Positions 6,107 through 13,018 of a DNA stretch of 13,018 nt are shown piece by piece. Position 1 is the first letter of the stretch. Every line of letters starts with the position of its first letter. This stretch comes from an uncultured Fretibacterium sp. (GTDB lineage Bacteria; Synergistota; Synergistia; Synergistales; Aminobacteriaceae), in contig NZ_CALIAA010000232.1 in assembly GCF_938040765.1 (NCBI RefSeq), positions 1-13,018 of the forward strand, written 5' to 3'. The notes beneath the pieces were generated by a model, which saw only the letters and a list, made by a program, of their open reading frames with translations, was not told the origin of the DNA and did not search any database. The translations under genes were made by a program, and so were the position numbers.

Positions 6107-8851
6107 TTAGCCTTTGTCGAAGCCGACGACATGGCGCAGGTTGACGAACCGCTCGATCTTCACGGGGTCGTAGCCGCTCTCGACCTTTTCGATGCGGACG
6201 GCACAGACCTTGTACTCCGCGGTGAGCGTTATGGGGTCGTAGGCGCCGATGGTCAGCTCGTTCACGGGGGACTCCTTGAAGTGGAAGGTCATGAAGAGCG
6301 AGCCGGGCTTGACCCTGTCCGTGACCGTCACGCGGGTGACCACCTGTCCGCGCCGCGAGGTCACGCGGGCCAGCTGCCCCTCGGCAAGCCCCAGCCTGCG
6401 GGCATCCTCGGGGTTCATCTCCGCCATCTCGCAGGGCACGATGGCGTCGAGCGTCGGGGAGAAGCGTGTCGTGACGTTGTAGTGCTCCAGCCTGCGTCCC
6501 GTGATGAGCAGGAAGGGGTACTCCTCGCAGGGCGGCTCGGCCGGCTCCACATGCTCGATCGGGACCATTTTGCCCTTTCCGATGGAGAAGGTGTCCTTGT
6601 GGAGGTAGAGGGTCCCGGGGTGATCCACCGTCGGGCAGGGCCACTGCAGCCCCGTCGTCCCCATGCGCTCGTAGGTCATGCCGCGGTACTGGGGGATGGC
6701 GGCGCGCATCTCCTCGAAGACGTCCTCCGACGTCCGCCAGTCGAACCCCTTCGCGCCCATCGCTTGGGCGATGGATGCGACGATCTGCCAGTCGACGCGG
6801 GCCTCCCCCGGCGGCTCCACGGCCTTCCGGACGCGCTGCACCCGCCGCTCGGAGGCGGTGAAGGTCCCCTCCTTCTCAGCGTAGCAGGTTGCGGGGAAGA
6901 TCACGTCGGCGAGCTTCGCCGTCTCGGACATGAAGATCTCCTGCACCGCGACGAACTCCATGGCCTCGAACCCCTTTTTGACGTGGTTGGCGTCGGGGTC
7001 GGTCATGACGGGGTCCTCGCCCATGACGAACATCGCCTTGAGGGTCCCCTCATGGGCGGCGTCGAACATCTCGGGGATCTTGTAGCCCGGCTTGCCGGAG
7101 AGCTTCCGCCCCCAGAGCTTCTCGAAGAAGGCCAGCTTCTCCGGGTCCGTCACCTTCTGGTAGCCCGGGAAGTCCGTGGGCAGCGCGGCCATGTCGCAGG
7201 CGCCCTGGACGTTGTTCTGTCCGCGCAGGGGGTTGATCCCCGCGCTCGGAAACCCGATATGCCCCGTCAGGAGCCCCAGGTTGGCGAGGTTCTTGACGTT
7301 GTTCGTCCCGCAGATGTGCTCCGTAATCCCGAGCGTGTAGAAGATGCCCGCCTTCCGGGTCGTGGCGTAGAGGCGCGCGGCCTCGTGCAGCTGCTCGCGC
7401 GGAATGCCCGTGATGGCCTCGACCCGCTCGGGAGTGTAGGACTCGATGCACTCCAGCAGGGCCTCGTACCCCTCGCAGCGCTCTTTGATGTAGGCCTCGT
7501 CCTGCCAGCCCTCCTTGACGATGATGCGCATCATCCCGTTGATCAGGGCGATGTCGGTGCCCGAGCGCAGGGGCAGCCACAGGTCCGCCATCCCCGCGAG
7601 CTCCGTGCGGCGCGGGTCCACGACGATCAGCTTCGTGCCCCGGCGCACGGCCTGTTTCATCTTGATGCCGATGACGGGATGCGCCTCGGTGGTGTTGGAC
7701 CCGATGACGAAGAGCAGGTCCTCGTCCAGGATTTCGTTCACCGAGTTCGTCATGGCGCCGCTTCCCAATGAGGTCGCAAGACCTGCGACCGTGGGAGCGT
7801 GTCAGGTCCGGGCGCAGTGATCGACGTTGTTGGTGCCGATCGCCGCGCGCATGAACTTCTGGAATACGAAATTGTCCTCGTTGGTGCAGCGGGCCGAGGA
7901 GAGCCCCGCGACCGAGTCCGGCCCGTACCGCTCCACGATTTGGGAGAAACGGTCGGCGGCGAACCGGATGGCCTTGTCCCACGTCGTCCGCTCGAACTTG
8001 CCGTCCACCTTGATCAGGGGGTGGGTCAGCCGGTCCGGGCTGTGAATCAGGTCGGTGTGGAAGCGCCCCTTGACGCAGAGCTGCGTGCCGTTGATGGGGG
8101 CGTCCTCCGCGGGCGTCACGCCCACGACGCGTCCGTTCTTGACGTTCAGGTCGAAGTTGCAGCCCGTGCCGCAGAAGGGACAGGTGGTCCGCACCTTCGT
8201 GACCTCCCAGGGACGGGTTCCGACGAAATGCTTGTTGATCAGCGCGCCCGTGGGACAGGCGGCGACGCACTGCCCGCACATCCGGCAGATCTCGCGGTCG
8301 ATGGGGCGGTCGAAGGACGTCGTGACCGTCGAGTTCACCCCGCGCCCCACGAAGTCGACGGTCCCCGTCACCTGAATCTCGCGGCAGACCCGGACGCACT
8401 TGCCGCACTTGATGCACTTGTTCTGGTCGCGGATCATGACGGGGTTGGCCTCGTCCAGGGGAAAGACGGTGTTCGTGCGCGGCCAGCGGCTCTTCTGGAC
8501 CCCGTACTCGTAGCACAGGTCCTGCAGCTTGCAGTTCCCGACCTTCTCGCAGGTCAGGCAGTCCTGCGGGTGGTTCCCCAGGATGAGGTCCAGGAGGCTC
8601 TTGCGGTAGCGGACGATCCGATCCGTCTTTGTCTTGACGACCATGCCCTCCTTGACCAGGGTCGAACAGGAGGTCACGAGCTTCTTCGACCCCTCGAGCT
8701 CGACCACGCACATCCGGCACCCCGAAAACGCGGTCAGATGCTTGTCGTAACAGAGATTGGGAATCTCCACCCCCACCGAACGGGCCGCCTCGATGATCGT
8801 CGTCCCCGGAGCGACCTCGACGCCGTGTCCGTCGATATTCAATTTAACCAA
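6107..8851 (-). CDS. fdhA: Selenocysteine-containing formate dehydrogenase, catalytic alpha subunit
   Basis: FdhA interconverts formate and CO2 at a Mo/W-bis-MGD site. The reading frame is 914 residues if UGA 7804-7802 is read as selenocysteine (Sec350, followed by catalytic His351 in ARTUHAPTVAGLATS); the frame is open on both sides of that codon. Domains in order: NuoG-like [2Fe-2S] (Cys34, 45, 48, 62), His-Cys3 cluster (His94, Cys98, 101, 107), two ferredoxin clusters (Cys146/149/152/156 and Cys189/192/195/199), the Fdh [4Fe-4S] (Cys224, 227, 231, 259), then the molybdopterin oxidoreductase and dinucleotide-binding domains. Start: TTG 8851-8849 behind GGGGGT, giving MVKLNIDG as in homologues; a TTG at 8965 in the same frame lacks a ribosome site. 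It is divergent from the NuoE/F/G-like genes that probably supply its redox partner. Confidence 0.95.
7760..7798 (-). promoter_or_regulatory. Bacterial SECIS element
   Basis: Eleven bases after the UGA the mRNA forms GGUCGCA-GGUCU-UGCGACC (7790-7772), a perfect 7-bp stem. The loop GGUCU is the same as in the E. coli fdhF SECIS, from memory. An outer stem, GCU/AGC plus CCCA/UGGG with one bulged A, extends it to 7798-7760. SelB binds this loop and brings Sec-tRNA to the UGA. Distance, loop sequence and position inside the FdhA reading frame all fit. Confidence 0.92.
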
Positions 8852-8945
8852 GTCCGCAACCCCCTTTTCGCCACACTCGGGCTTCCTCCTCAAATGGCAT
8901 GCCCTCAAAACGCCTGTCGGGCCCCATCCGGAAATTTCGATGAAA

Positions 8946-9004
8946 AATTTTTGGATGGTGGTCAATTCGGCATTTTGACGCTACAATAGGATCAGCCAAA
9001 AATT
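8946..9004. promoter_or_regulatory. Divergent control region with a candidate plus-strand promoter inside an inverted repeat
   Basis: TGGTCA (8959-8964) and TACAAT (8982-8987), spaced 17 bp, form a reasonable sigma-70 promoter for the plus-strand nuoE-like operon, leaving a leader of about 118 bases. It is enclosed by a 9-bp perfect inverted repeat, AATTTTTGG (8946-8954) and CCAAAAATT (8996-9004), about 50 bp centre to centre, possibly paired regulator sites. The region is distinctly AT-rich between GC-rich genes. Confidence 0.4.
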
Positions 9005-9037
9005 GAATGAAATGTTCAACTAGTCAACCTGCTGTAG

Positions 9038-9046
9038 ATTGTACCA
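9038..9046 (-). promoter_or_regulatory. Possible extended -10 for fdhA
   Basis: On the minus strand TGGTACAAT (9046-9038) matches an extended -10 (TGn plus TACAAT). No -35 is visible at the usual distance. Transcription from here would give fdhA a leader of about 180 bases. Other weak minus-strand candidates exist in the same gap, so the assignment is tentative. Confidence 0.25.
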
Positions 9047-9111
9047 TAACCGGGCGTCGGGGAGGGGTGTGTCCCCGGCTCCGCGGGCCGACACGGAGGG
9101 GGTTTCCTAGA

Positions 9112-9600
9112 ATGGCTGTTTTCACGTTCGATATGGAGGCAAACCGCGAGAAGATTCAGGCGTTCCGTAGCTTCATAGACGACAACAGGTTGCGCAAGGG
9201 TGTGCTGATGCCCGTCCTGCAGGATGCGCAGTCCCGCTTCGGGTACCTCCCCAAGGAGGTGCTGGAGATCGTGTCGAAGGAGCTCAGGGTTCCGATGTCG
9301 GAGGTCTACGGCGTGGCGACCTTCTATTCCCAGTTCACCTTCATCCCCAAGGGGCGGCACGACATCAGCGTCTGCCTGGGCACGGCCTGCTACGTCAAGG
9401 GCGTCGAGACCGTCATGCAGGCCCTCGAGCGCGAGCTTGGAATCAAGGCCGGGGAGACGACCCCGGACCTCCAGTTCTCCATCACGCCGACGCGGTGCCT
9501 CGGGGCCTGCGGCATCGCCCCGGTTATCGCCATCGACGGGGAACAGTACGGAAACCTGACGCCGGAGAAGCTCAAAGCCACTCTGGACAAATACCGATAG
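9112..9600 (+). CDS. NuoE/HydC-like [2Fe-2S] subunit (NADH-linked formate dehydrogenase or hydrogenase, gamma)
   Basis: This 162-residue thioredoxin-fold protein carries one [2Fe-2S] cluster with ligands Cys88, Cys93, Cys129 and Cys133 in CLGTAC and CLGACGIAP. The helical N-terminus with MPVLQDAQSRFGYLP and EVYGVATFYSQF is typical of the complex I 24-kDa/NuoE family. In NAD-linked hydrogenases and formate dehydrogenases it docks on the FMN subunit, here the next gene. ATG 9112 is chosen because GGAGGGGG lies about ten bases upstream and homologues begin near here; an in-frame ATG at 9007 lacks a ribosome site and would add unrelated sequence. It is the first gene of a three-gene plus-strand operon divergent from fdhA. 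The family is certain, the exact complex inferred. Confidence 0.93.
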   Translation: MAVFTFDMEANREKIQAFRSFIDDNRLRKGVLMPVLQDAQSRFGYLPKEVLEIVSKELRVPMSEVYGVATFYSQFTFIPKGRHDISVCLGTACYVKGVETVMQALERELGIKAGETTPDLQFSITPTRCLGACGIAPVIAIDGEQYGNLTPEKLKATLDKYR

Positions 9601-9666
9601 GCCAGCCGGCGGAGGTTTCCTTGGGGGTTGCCGGTTCAGCGCGGAATACACGGGAGGGGAATGTCG

Positions 9667-11277
9667 ATGACAGCTACGATTGTGGAGATGGTGAGGGGGC
9701 TTGACGCGGAGGCGCTCGTGAGTCTGAGGGAGAGTGCCCGTGCCCGTTTGGACGAACGTCTGCGGGAGAGGACGGACGTCGCGCTCGTCGACGGGGAGTA
9801 TCGTCTGACCGGGAGCTTTTACGAGAAGCAGCTTCGGCTCGTGCTGCGCAACTGCTCCATCATCGATCCCAAAAATGTGGAGGATTACGTGGCGCTCGGC
9901 GGATACGCCGCCCTGTCCAGGGTCCTGACGGAGATGACCCCGGACGAGGTCGTCGGGGAGATGACGCGCTCCAACCTCAGGGGCCGGGGCGGAGCGGGGT
10001 TCCCGACGGGGAAGAAGTGGGCGGAGGCCCTCCGTCACGACGTGCCTCAGAAGTACATCGTCTGCAACGCGGACGAGGGCGACCCCGGGGCCTTCATGGA
10101 CCGCTCCGTCCTGGAGAACGATCCCCACTCCGTCCTGGAGGGCATGGCCATCGCCGGCTATGCGGTCGGAGCGAATATGGGCTTCATCTACGTCCGTGCC
10201 GAGTACCCGCTGGCGGTGGAGCACCTGAAAATCGCCATCGCCCAGGCCCGGGAACGCGGCCTTCTGGGGCGCGGGATCCTGGGCTCGGACTTCGGCTTCG
10301 ACATCGAGCTCCGGCTCGGCTCGGGCGCCTTCGTCTGCGGCGAGGGGACGGCGCTGATCGAGTCCATCGAGGGCAAGCGGGGGATGCCGCGGACCAAGGT
10401 CTACCGCACGTCCCACAGGGGGCTTTGGGACTGTCCCACGATCATCAACAACGTGGAGACCTTTGCGAACGTCCCCCTGATCATGGACAGGGGTGCGGAC
10501 TGGTTCCTGGGGATCGGGACGGAGGACTCGCCGGGCACCAAGGTGTTCTCGCTCGTGGGCAAGGTGTGCAACGCCGGGCTCGTGGAGGTCCCCATGGGGA
10601 CCACGATCGAGTCGATCGTCTACGGGATCGGCGGGGGCGCCGCGGAGGGGCACGAAGTGAAGGCCGTCCAGACCGGCGGACCCTCGGGCGGCTGCATTCC
10701 GCGGGAGCTGTTCGATACCCCCGTGGACTTCGCCTCCCTCGCGAGGATCGGCTCCATCATGGGGTCGGGCGGCATGGTCGTGATGGACGACTCCGACTGC
10801 ATGGTGGACATCGCGCGCTTCTTCCTGGAGTTCACCGTCGAGGAGTCCTGCGGCAAGTGCGTGCCCTGCCGCGAGGGGACCAAGCGGATGCTCGAGACCC
10901 TGGAGAAGATTACCGGCGGGCGGGGCGAGGCGGAGGACCTCGCCGTCCTGGAGGACTTGGGCGACGTGATCACCGCCACCTCGCTCTGCGGCCTGGGGCA
11001 GACCGCCGCGACCCCGGTGCTCAGCACGCTTCACTACTTCCGCAGCGAGTACGAGGCGCACGTCGGGGAAAAAACGTGCCCCGCGCACGCCTGCAAGGCG
11101 CTGCTCTCCTACTTCGTCACGGAGAAGTGCATCGGCTGCACCCGATGTGCGCGCGGGTGCCCCGCCTCCTGCATCGCCGGCAAGCCCAAGGAGCGGCACG
11201 TCATCGACACCGCCCGATGCGTCAAGTGCGGAGCCTGCGCTGCCGTCTGCCCGGTGGGCGCGGTCGTGAAACGCTGA
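9667..11277 (+). CDS. NuoF/HydB-like FMN- and NADH-binding subunit with C-terminal ferredoxin domain
   Basis: This 536-residue subunit exchanges electrons with NAD(H) through FMN. It shows the FMN loop GRGGAGFPTGKKW (106-118), the nucleotide site NADEGDPGAFMDRSVLE (134-150), GEGTALIESIEGKRG (225-239), an N3-type [4Fe-4S] site (Cys395, 398, 401, 441) and two C-terminal [4Fe-4S] motifs (Cys488/491/494/498 and Cys518/521/524/528). That C-terminus marks the HydB type of bifurcating hydrogenases and formate dehydrogenases rather than respiratory NuoF. The usual N-terminal thioredoxin-like [2Fe-2S] domain is missing; about 100 cluster-free residues stand in its place. Of two ATGs six bases apart (9661, 9667), the second has the better spacing from GGAGGGG. 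Confidence 0.93.
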   Translation: MTATIVEMVRGLDAEALVSLRESARARLDERLRERTDVALVDGEYRLTGSFYEKQLRLVLRNCSIIDPKNVEDYVALGGYAALSRVLTEMTPDEVVGEMTRSNLRGRGGAGFPTGKKWAEALRHDVPQKYIVCNADEGDPGAFMDRSVLENDPHSVLEGMAIAGYAVGANMGFIYVRAEYPLAVEHLKIAIAQARERGLLGRGILGSDFGFDIELRLGSGAFVCGEGTALIESIEGKRGMPRTKVYRTSHRGLWDCPTIINNVETFANVPLIMDRGADWFLGIGTEDSPGTKVFSLVGKVCNAGLVEVPMGTTIESIVYGIGGGAAEGHEVKAVQTGGPSGGCIPRELFDTPVDFASLARIGSIMGSGGMVVMDDSDCMVDIARFFLEFTVEESCGKCVPCREGTKRMLETLEKITGGRGEAEDLAVLEDLGDVITATSLCGLGQTAATPVLSTLHYFRSEYEAHVGEKTCPAHACKALLSYFVTEKCIGCTRCARGCPASCIAGKPKERHVIDTARCVKCGACAAVCPVGAVVKR

Positions 11278-11290
11278 GAGGGCGGGCCCG

Positions 11291-12229
11291 ATGGCGAACA
11301 TTACCCTGAAGATCGACGGGCGGGAGGTCTCCGTCCCGTCCGGGACGACCGTCATGGATGCGGCCCGGGAGCTTGGAATCGAGATTCCGGCCCTCTGCCA
11401 GGATAAAAGCCTTCCGGTGGTCTCCGCCTGCCGTCTGTGCATCGTCGAGGTGGAGGGAAGCCGCAAGCTCCAGACCTCCTGCTCGCTGCTGGCCCGGGAC
11501 GGCATGGACGTCCGGACCGAGACGGATCGGATCGTCCGATACCGTCGGGCGATCCTGCAGCTCCTGCTGGACAGCCATCCCAACGACTGCCTGACCTGCG
11601 ACAAGGCCGGGGAATGCCTGCTTCAGAAGTACGCCTGGCGCTACGGGGTCCGCTTCCGCGAGCACGAGGGCACCCGCAGGCCCGACCGCATCGACCTCTC
11701 CAGTCCCTACATCGCCAAGGACGACAGCAAGTGCATCCTCTGCGGCAAGTGTGTCCGGGTCTGCTATCAGGTGGAGGAGGAGCGCCAGGTCCTGGCCTTC
11801 GCCGGGCGTGGGTACGGAACGCGCATCGTCGCGGACAACGATCGGACGCTGGAGGAGTCGAAGTGCGTCTCCTGCAATCGCTGTGTCTCCGTCTGCCCCG
11901 TCGGAGCCCTGACGGACCGGCGCGCCGCGCACAAGGGCAGGGCCTGGGACCTGACGAAGGAGGTCAAGCGCTGCCGCGTGTGCGACTACGGCTGCTCGTT
12001 CGAGGTCTTGAAGAGGAATGGAAAGGGCGTTGCGGTGAAGGCCCAGCCGCCCGGCCCCGGACGGCCGCTGTGCCTCAGGGGGCGCCTGACGACCGAGCTC
12101 CTGAACGTCGAGACGCCGGACGCACCGTACCGCAAGGTGGACGGCAAGTTTCAGGAGGCCTCCTGGGCCAAGGCGCTGGGGCTCCAGAGCCTGCTGGAAC
12201 GGCTCTCCGAAGCGGACGCAGAGCATTGA
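11291..12229 (+). CDS. NuoG-like iron-sulphur subunit, a truncated FdhA paralogue without catalytic domain
   Basis: The 312 residues follow the N-terminus of FdhA cluster by cluster: [2Fe-2S] Cys36, 47, 50, 64; His96 with Cys100, 103, 109; ferredoxin motifs Cys148/151/154/158 and Cys192/195/198/202; then Cys228, 231, 235 and 261, matching the Fdh-type [4Fe-4S] beside the molybdopterin. The similarity continues through KVDGKF and stops just inside the molybdopterin domain. There is no H-cluster domain, so it is not a hydrogenase. Its likely role is an electron relay between FdhA and the NuoF-like subunit. It starts 13 bases after the nuoF-like stop, with GAGAGGG upstream. Hydrogenase-like subunit A (HylA) of formate dehydrogenase complexes is the closest known role. 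Confidence 0.88.
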   Translation: MANITLKIDGREVSVPSGTTVMDAARELGIEIPALCQDKSLPVVSACRLCIVEVEGSRKLQTSCSLLARDGMDVRTETDRIVRYRRAILQLLLDSHPNDCLTCDKAGECLLQKYAWRYGVRFREHEGTRRPDRIDLSSPYIAKDDSKCILCGKCVRVCYQVEEERQVLAFAGRGYGTRIVADNDRTLEESKCVSCNRCVSVCPVGALTDRRAAHKGRAWDLTKEVKRCRVCDYGCSFEVLKRNGKGVAVKAQPPGPGRPLCLRGRLTTELLNVETPDAPYRKVDGKFQEASWAKALGLQSLLERLSEADAEH

Positions 12230-12266
12230 CGTCAGACATTAATTGACATCAAAATTGATATTGAGG

Positions 12267-12304
12267 CGGCGGGAGTATCGGCATTTCCATCGGTACTCCC
12301 GTCG
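12267..12304 (+). terminator. Possible terminator hairpin after the NuoE/F/G-like operon
   Basis: A 15-bp stem, including three G-U pairs, pairs 12267-12281 with 12290-12304 around an eight-base loop. It lies 38 bases after the operon's last stop. There is no T run directly after it; seven T-rich bases occur at 12330-12336. It may end the operon's transcript or mark the border to the following lower-GC region. Confidence 0.45.
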
Positions 12305-12371
12305 TGGAATTTACGCCCCGGCTTGATGGTTTTTTTCCCGATCTTTGCGCGGAAAGAATAACGAAAAGGAT

Positions 12372-13018
12372 GTGCTGATTATCACTACTCTGGACGAGCT
12401 CATCAAGTCACTGCCCGCCATTCCGTTTCTCTTTGTCGGCTCGGGGTTGACAAGGCGCTATTACTGTCTGCCTAACTGGCGGGAGCTTCTTGGGGTTTTT
12501 GCCCAACGACTGAGGAATGACGATTTTGCCCTGGCTCGTTATGAAAATATGGTGGGGCTGATCGATAATCCATTACCGGAGGTGGCCAAGCGCATCGCTG
12601 AGGAATTCAATGCACGATGGTTTGACGATCCTGGATGGCGTGATATCGATGAAGAGTACCTTACCGCAGTTCAAAACAACACAGCTCCCTTCAAAGCAGA
12701 AATTGCCACGTATATCAAAAGAAAATCCATTCCGGTTCCCGAATATGAAAATGAGATTGCCGCACTGGGCGAGCTTTCTCAAAAAAGCCTTGCAGGAATC
12801 ATAACTACGAATTATGACTGCTTTCTGGAGAAAATCATGAAGGGCTACAAGACCTATATAGGGCAGGAGGAGCTGGTCTTTTCTGCCGTCTACGGTCTTG
12901 CGGAGATTTACAAAATACATGGCTGTATCAGTAGACCGGGAAGCTTGGTCATTACCTCAGCAGATTATGAGGATTTCAATTCCAAGAACCAATACCTTGC
13001 TTCAAAGTTGATGACCAT
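12372..13018 (+). CDS. SIR2-like domain protein, probable anti-phage NADase; 3' end outside the window
   Basis: At least 215 residues are visible and the frame is open at the end. The N-terminal PFLFVGSGLTRRY (18-30) is the NAD-binding loop. LPNWRELL (33-40), GIITTNYDCFLE (142-153), YKIHGCI (180-186, with the catalytic-type His183) and SLVITSADYEDF (191-202) follow the SIR2_2 pattern. Prokaryotic proteins of this type commonly deplete NAD during phage infection, alone or fused to sensor domains. The start is unclear: the AAAAGGA ribosome site (12364-12370) sits too close to GTG 12372 and fits CTG 12375 or ATT 12378 better; a nearby ATG is out of frame. Base composition is far less GC-rich than the rest of the window, pointing to acquisition by transfer. 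Any C-terminal domain is not visible. Confidence 0.75.
   Translation, partial: MLIITTLDELIKSLPAIPFLFVGSGLTRRYYCLPNWRELLGVFAQRLRNDDFALARYENMVGLIDNPLPEVAKRIAEEFNARWFDDPGWRDIDEEYLTAVQNNTAPFKAEIATYIKRKSIPVPEYENEIAALGELSQKSLAGIITTNYDCFLEKIMKGYKTYIGQEELVFSAVYGLAEIYKIHGCISRPGSLVITSADYEDFNSKNQYLASKLMT

Noticed and set aside
5939..7771. A 610-codon plus-strand frame opposite fdhA
   Set aside because: It runs through the hairpin cluster and the antisense of FdhA's catalytic domain and has low-complexity composition.
7802..7804. Premature stop or frameshift splitting fdhA
   Set aside because: The TGA falls at the conserved Sec/Cys position, the frame resumes without shift, and a SECIS hairpin follows.
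9016..11604. An 862-codon minus-strand frame opposite the NuoE/F/G-like genes
   Set aside because: It spans three well-defined plus-strand genes and two intergenic gaps, with no recognisable motif; a high-GC antisense artefact.
11291..12229. [FeFe]-hydrogenase large subunit
   Set aside because: No H-cluster domain or its cysteine motifs; after the ferredoxin clusters the sequence follows FdhA's molybdopterin-domain start.

Overview
The window is GC-rich bacterial DNA carrying a formate-oxidation locus, its molybdenum-cofactor genes, a pyrimidine gene pair and the start of a defence gene. Gene content suggests an anaerobic fermenter. The two-subunit NAD-linked PyrK/PyrD, a selenocysteine formate dehydrogenase beside NuoE/NuoF/NuoG-like subunits, a chemoreceptor fragment and an Rpn nuclease with repeat-rich tail fit Synergistota (Fretibacterium-like). 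That placement is inference; no rRNA or marker gene is present.

Layout. (a) 1-467, minus: a chemoreceptor-like N-terminus runs in frame into an internal fragment of selenophosphate synthetase (SelD). (b) 684-2296, minus: pyrK-pyrD. (c) 2449-5910, minus: mobA, moeA and mobB, the last fused in frame to an Rpn/PD-(D/E)XK nuclease gene. (d) 5917-6106: almost wholly a series of GC-rich hairpins. (e) 6107-8851, minus: fdhA, with an in-frame UGA at 7802-7804 followed by a clear bacterial SECIS hairpin, so one 914-residue selenoprotein. (f) 8852-9111: divergent control region. (g) 9112-12229, plus: NuoE-like, NuoF-like and NuoG-like genes for an NAD(H)-linked, probably flavin-bifurcating, partner complex. 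(h) 12230-13018: a less GC-rich stretch with the 5' part of a SIR2-domain gene, cut by the window end.

How it works together. FdhA oxidises formate (or reduces CO2) at a Mo/W-bis-MGD centre with a selenocysteine ligand. MobA, MoeA and MobB make and deliver that cofactor. Electrons would pass through the Fe-S clusters of FdhA and the NuoG-like subunit to the FMN of the NuoF-like subunit and then to NAD+, possibly with ferredoxin. The Rpn and SIR2 genes are accessory and defence-like. The most unusual points are the MobB-Rpn fusion with a preserved internal Shine-Dalgarno, a possible intragenic Rpn antitoxin start, and the chemoreceptor-SelD chimera, which may be an assembly artefact.
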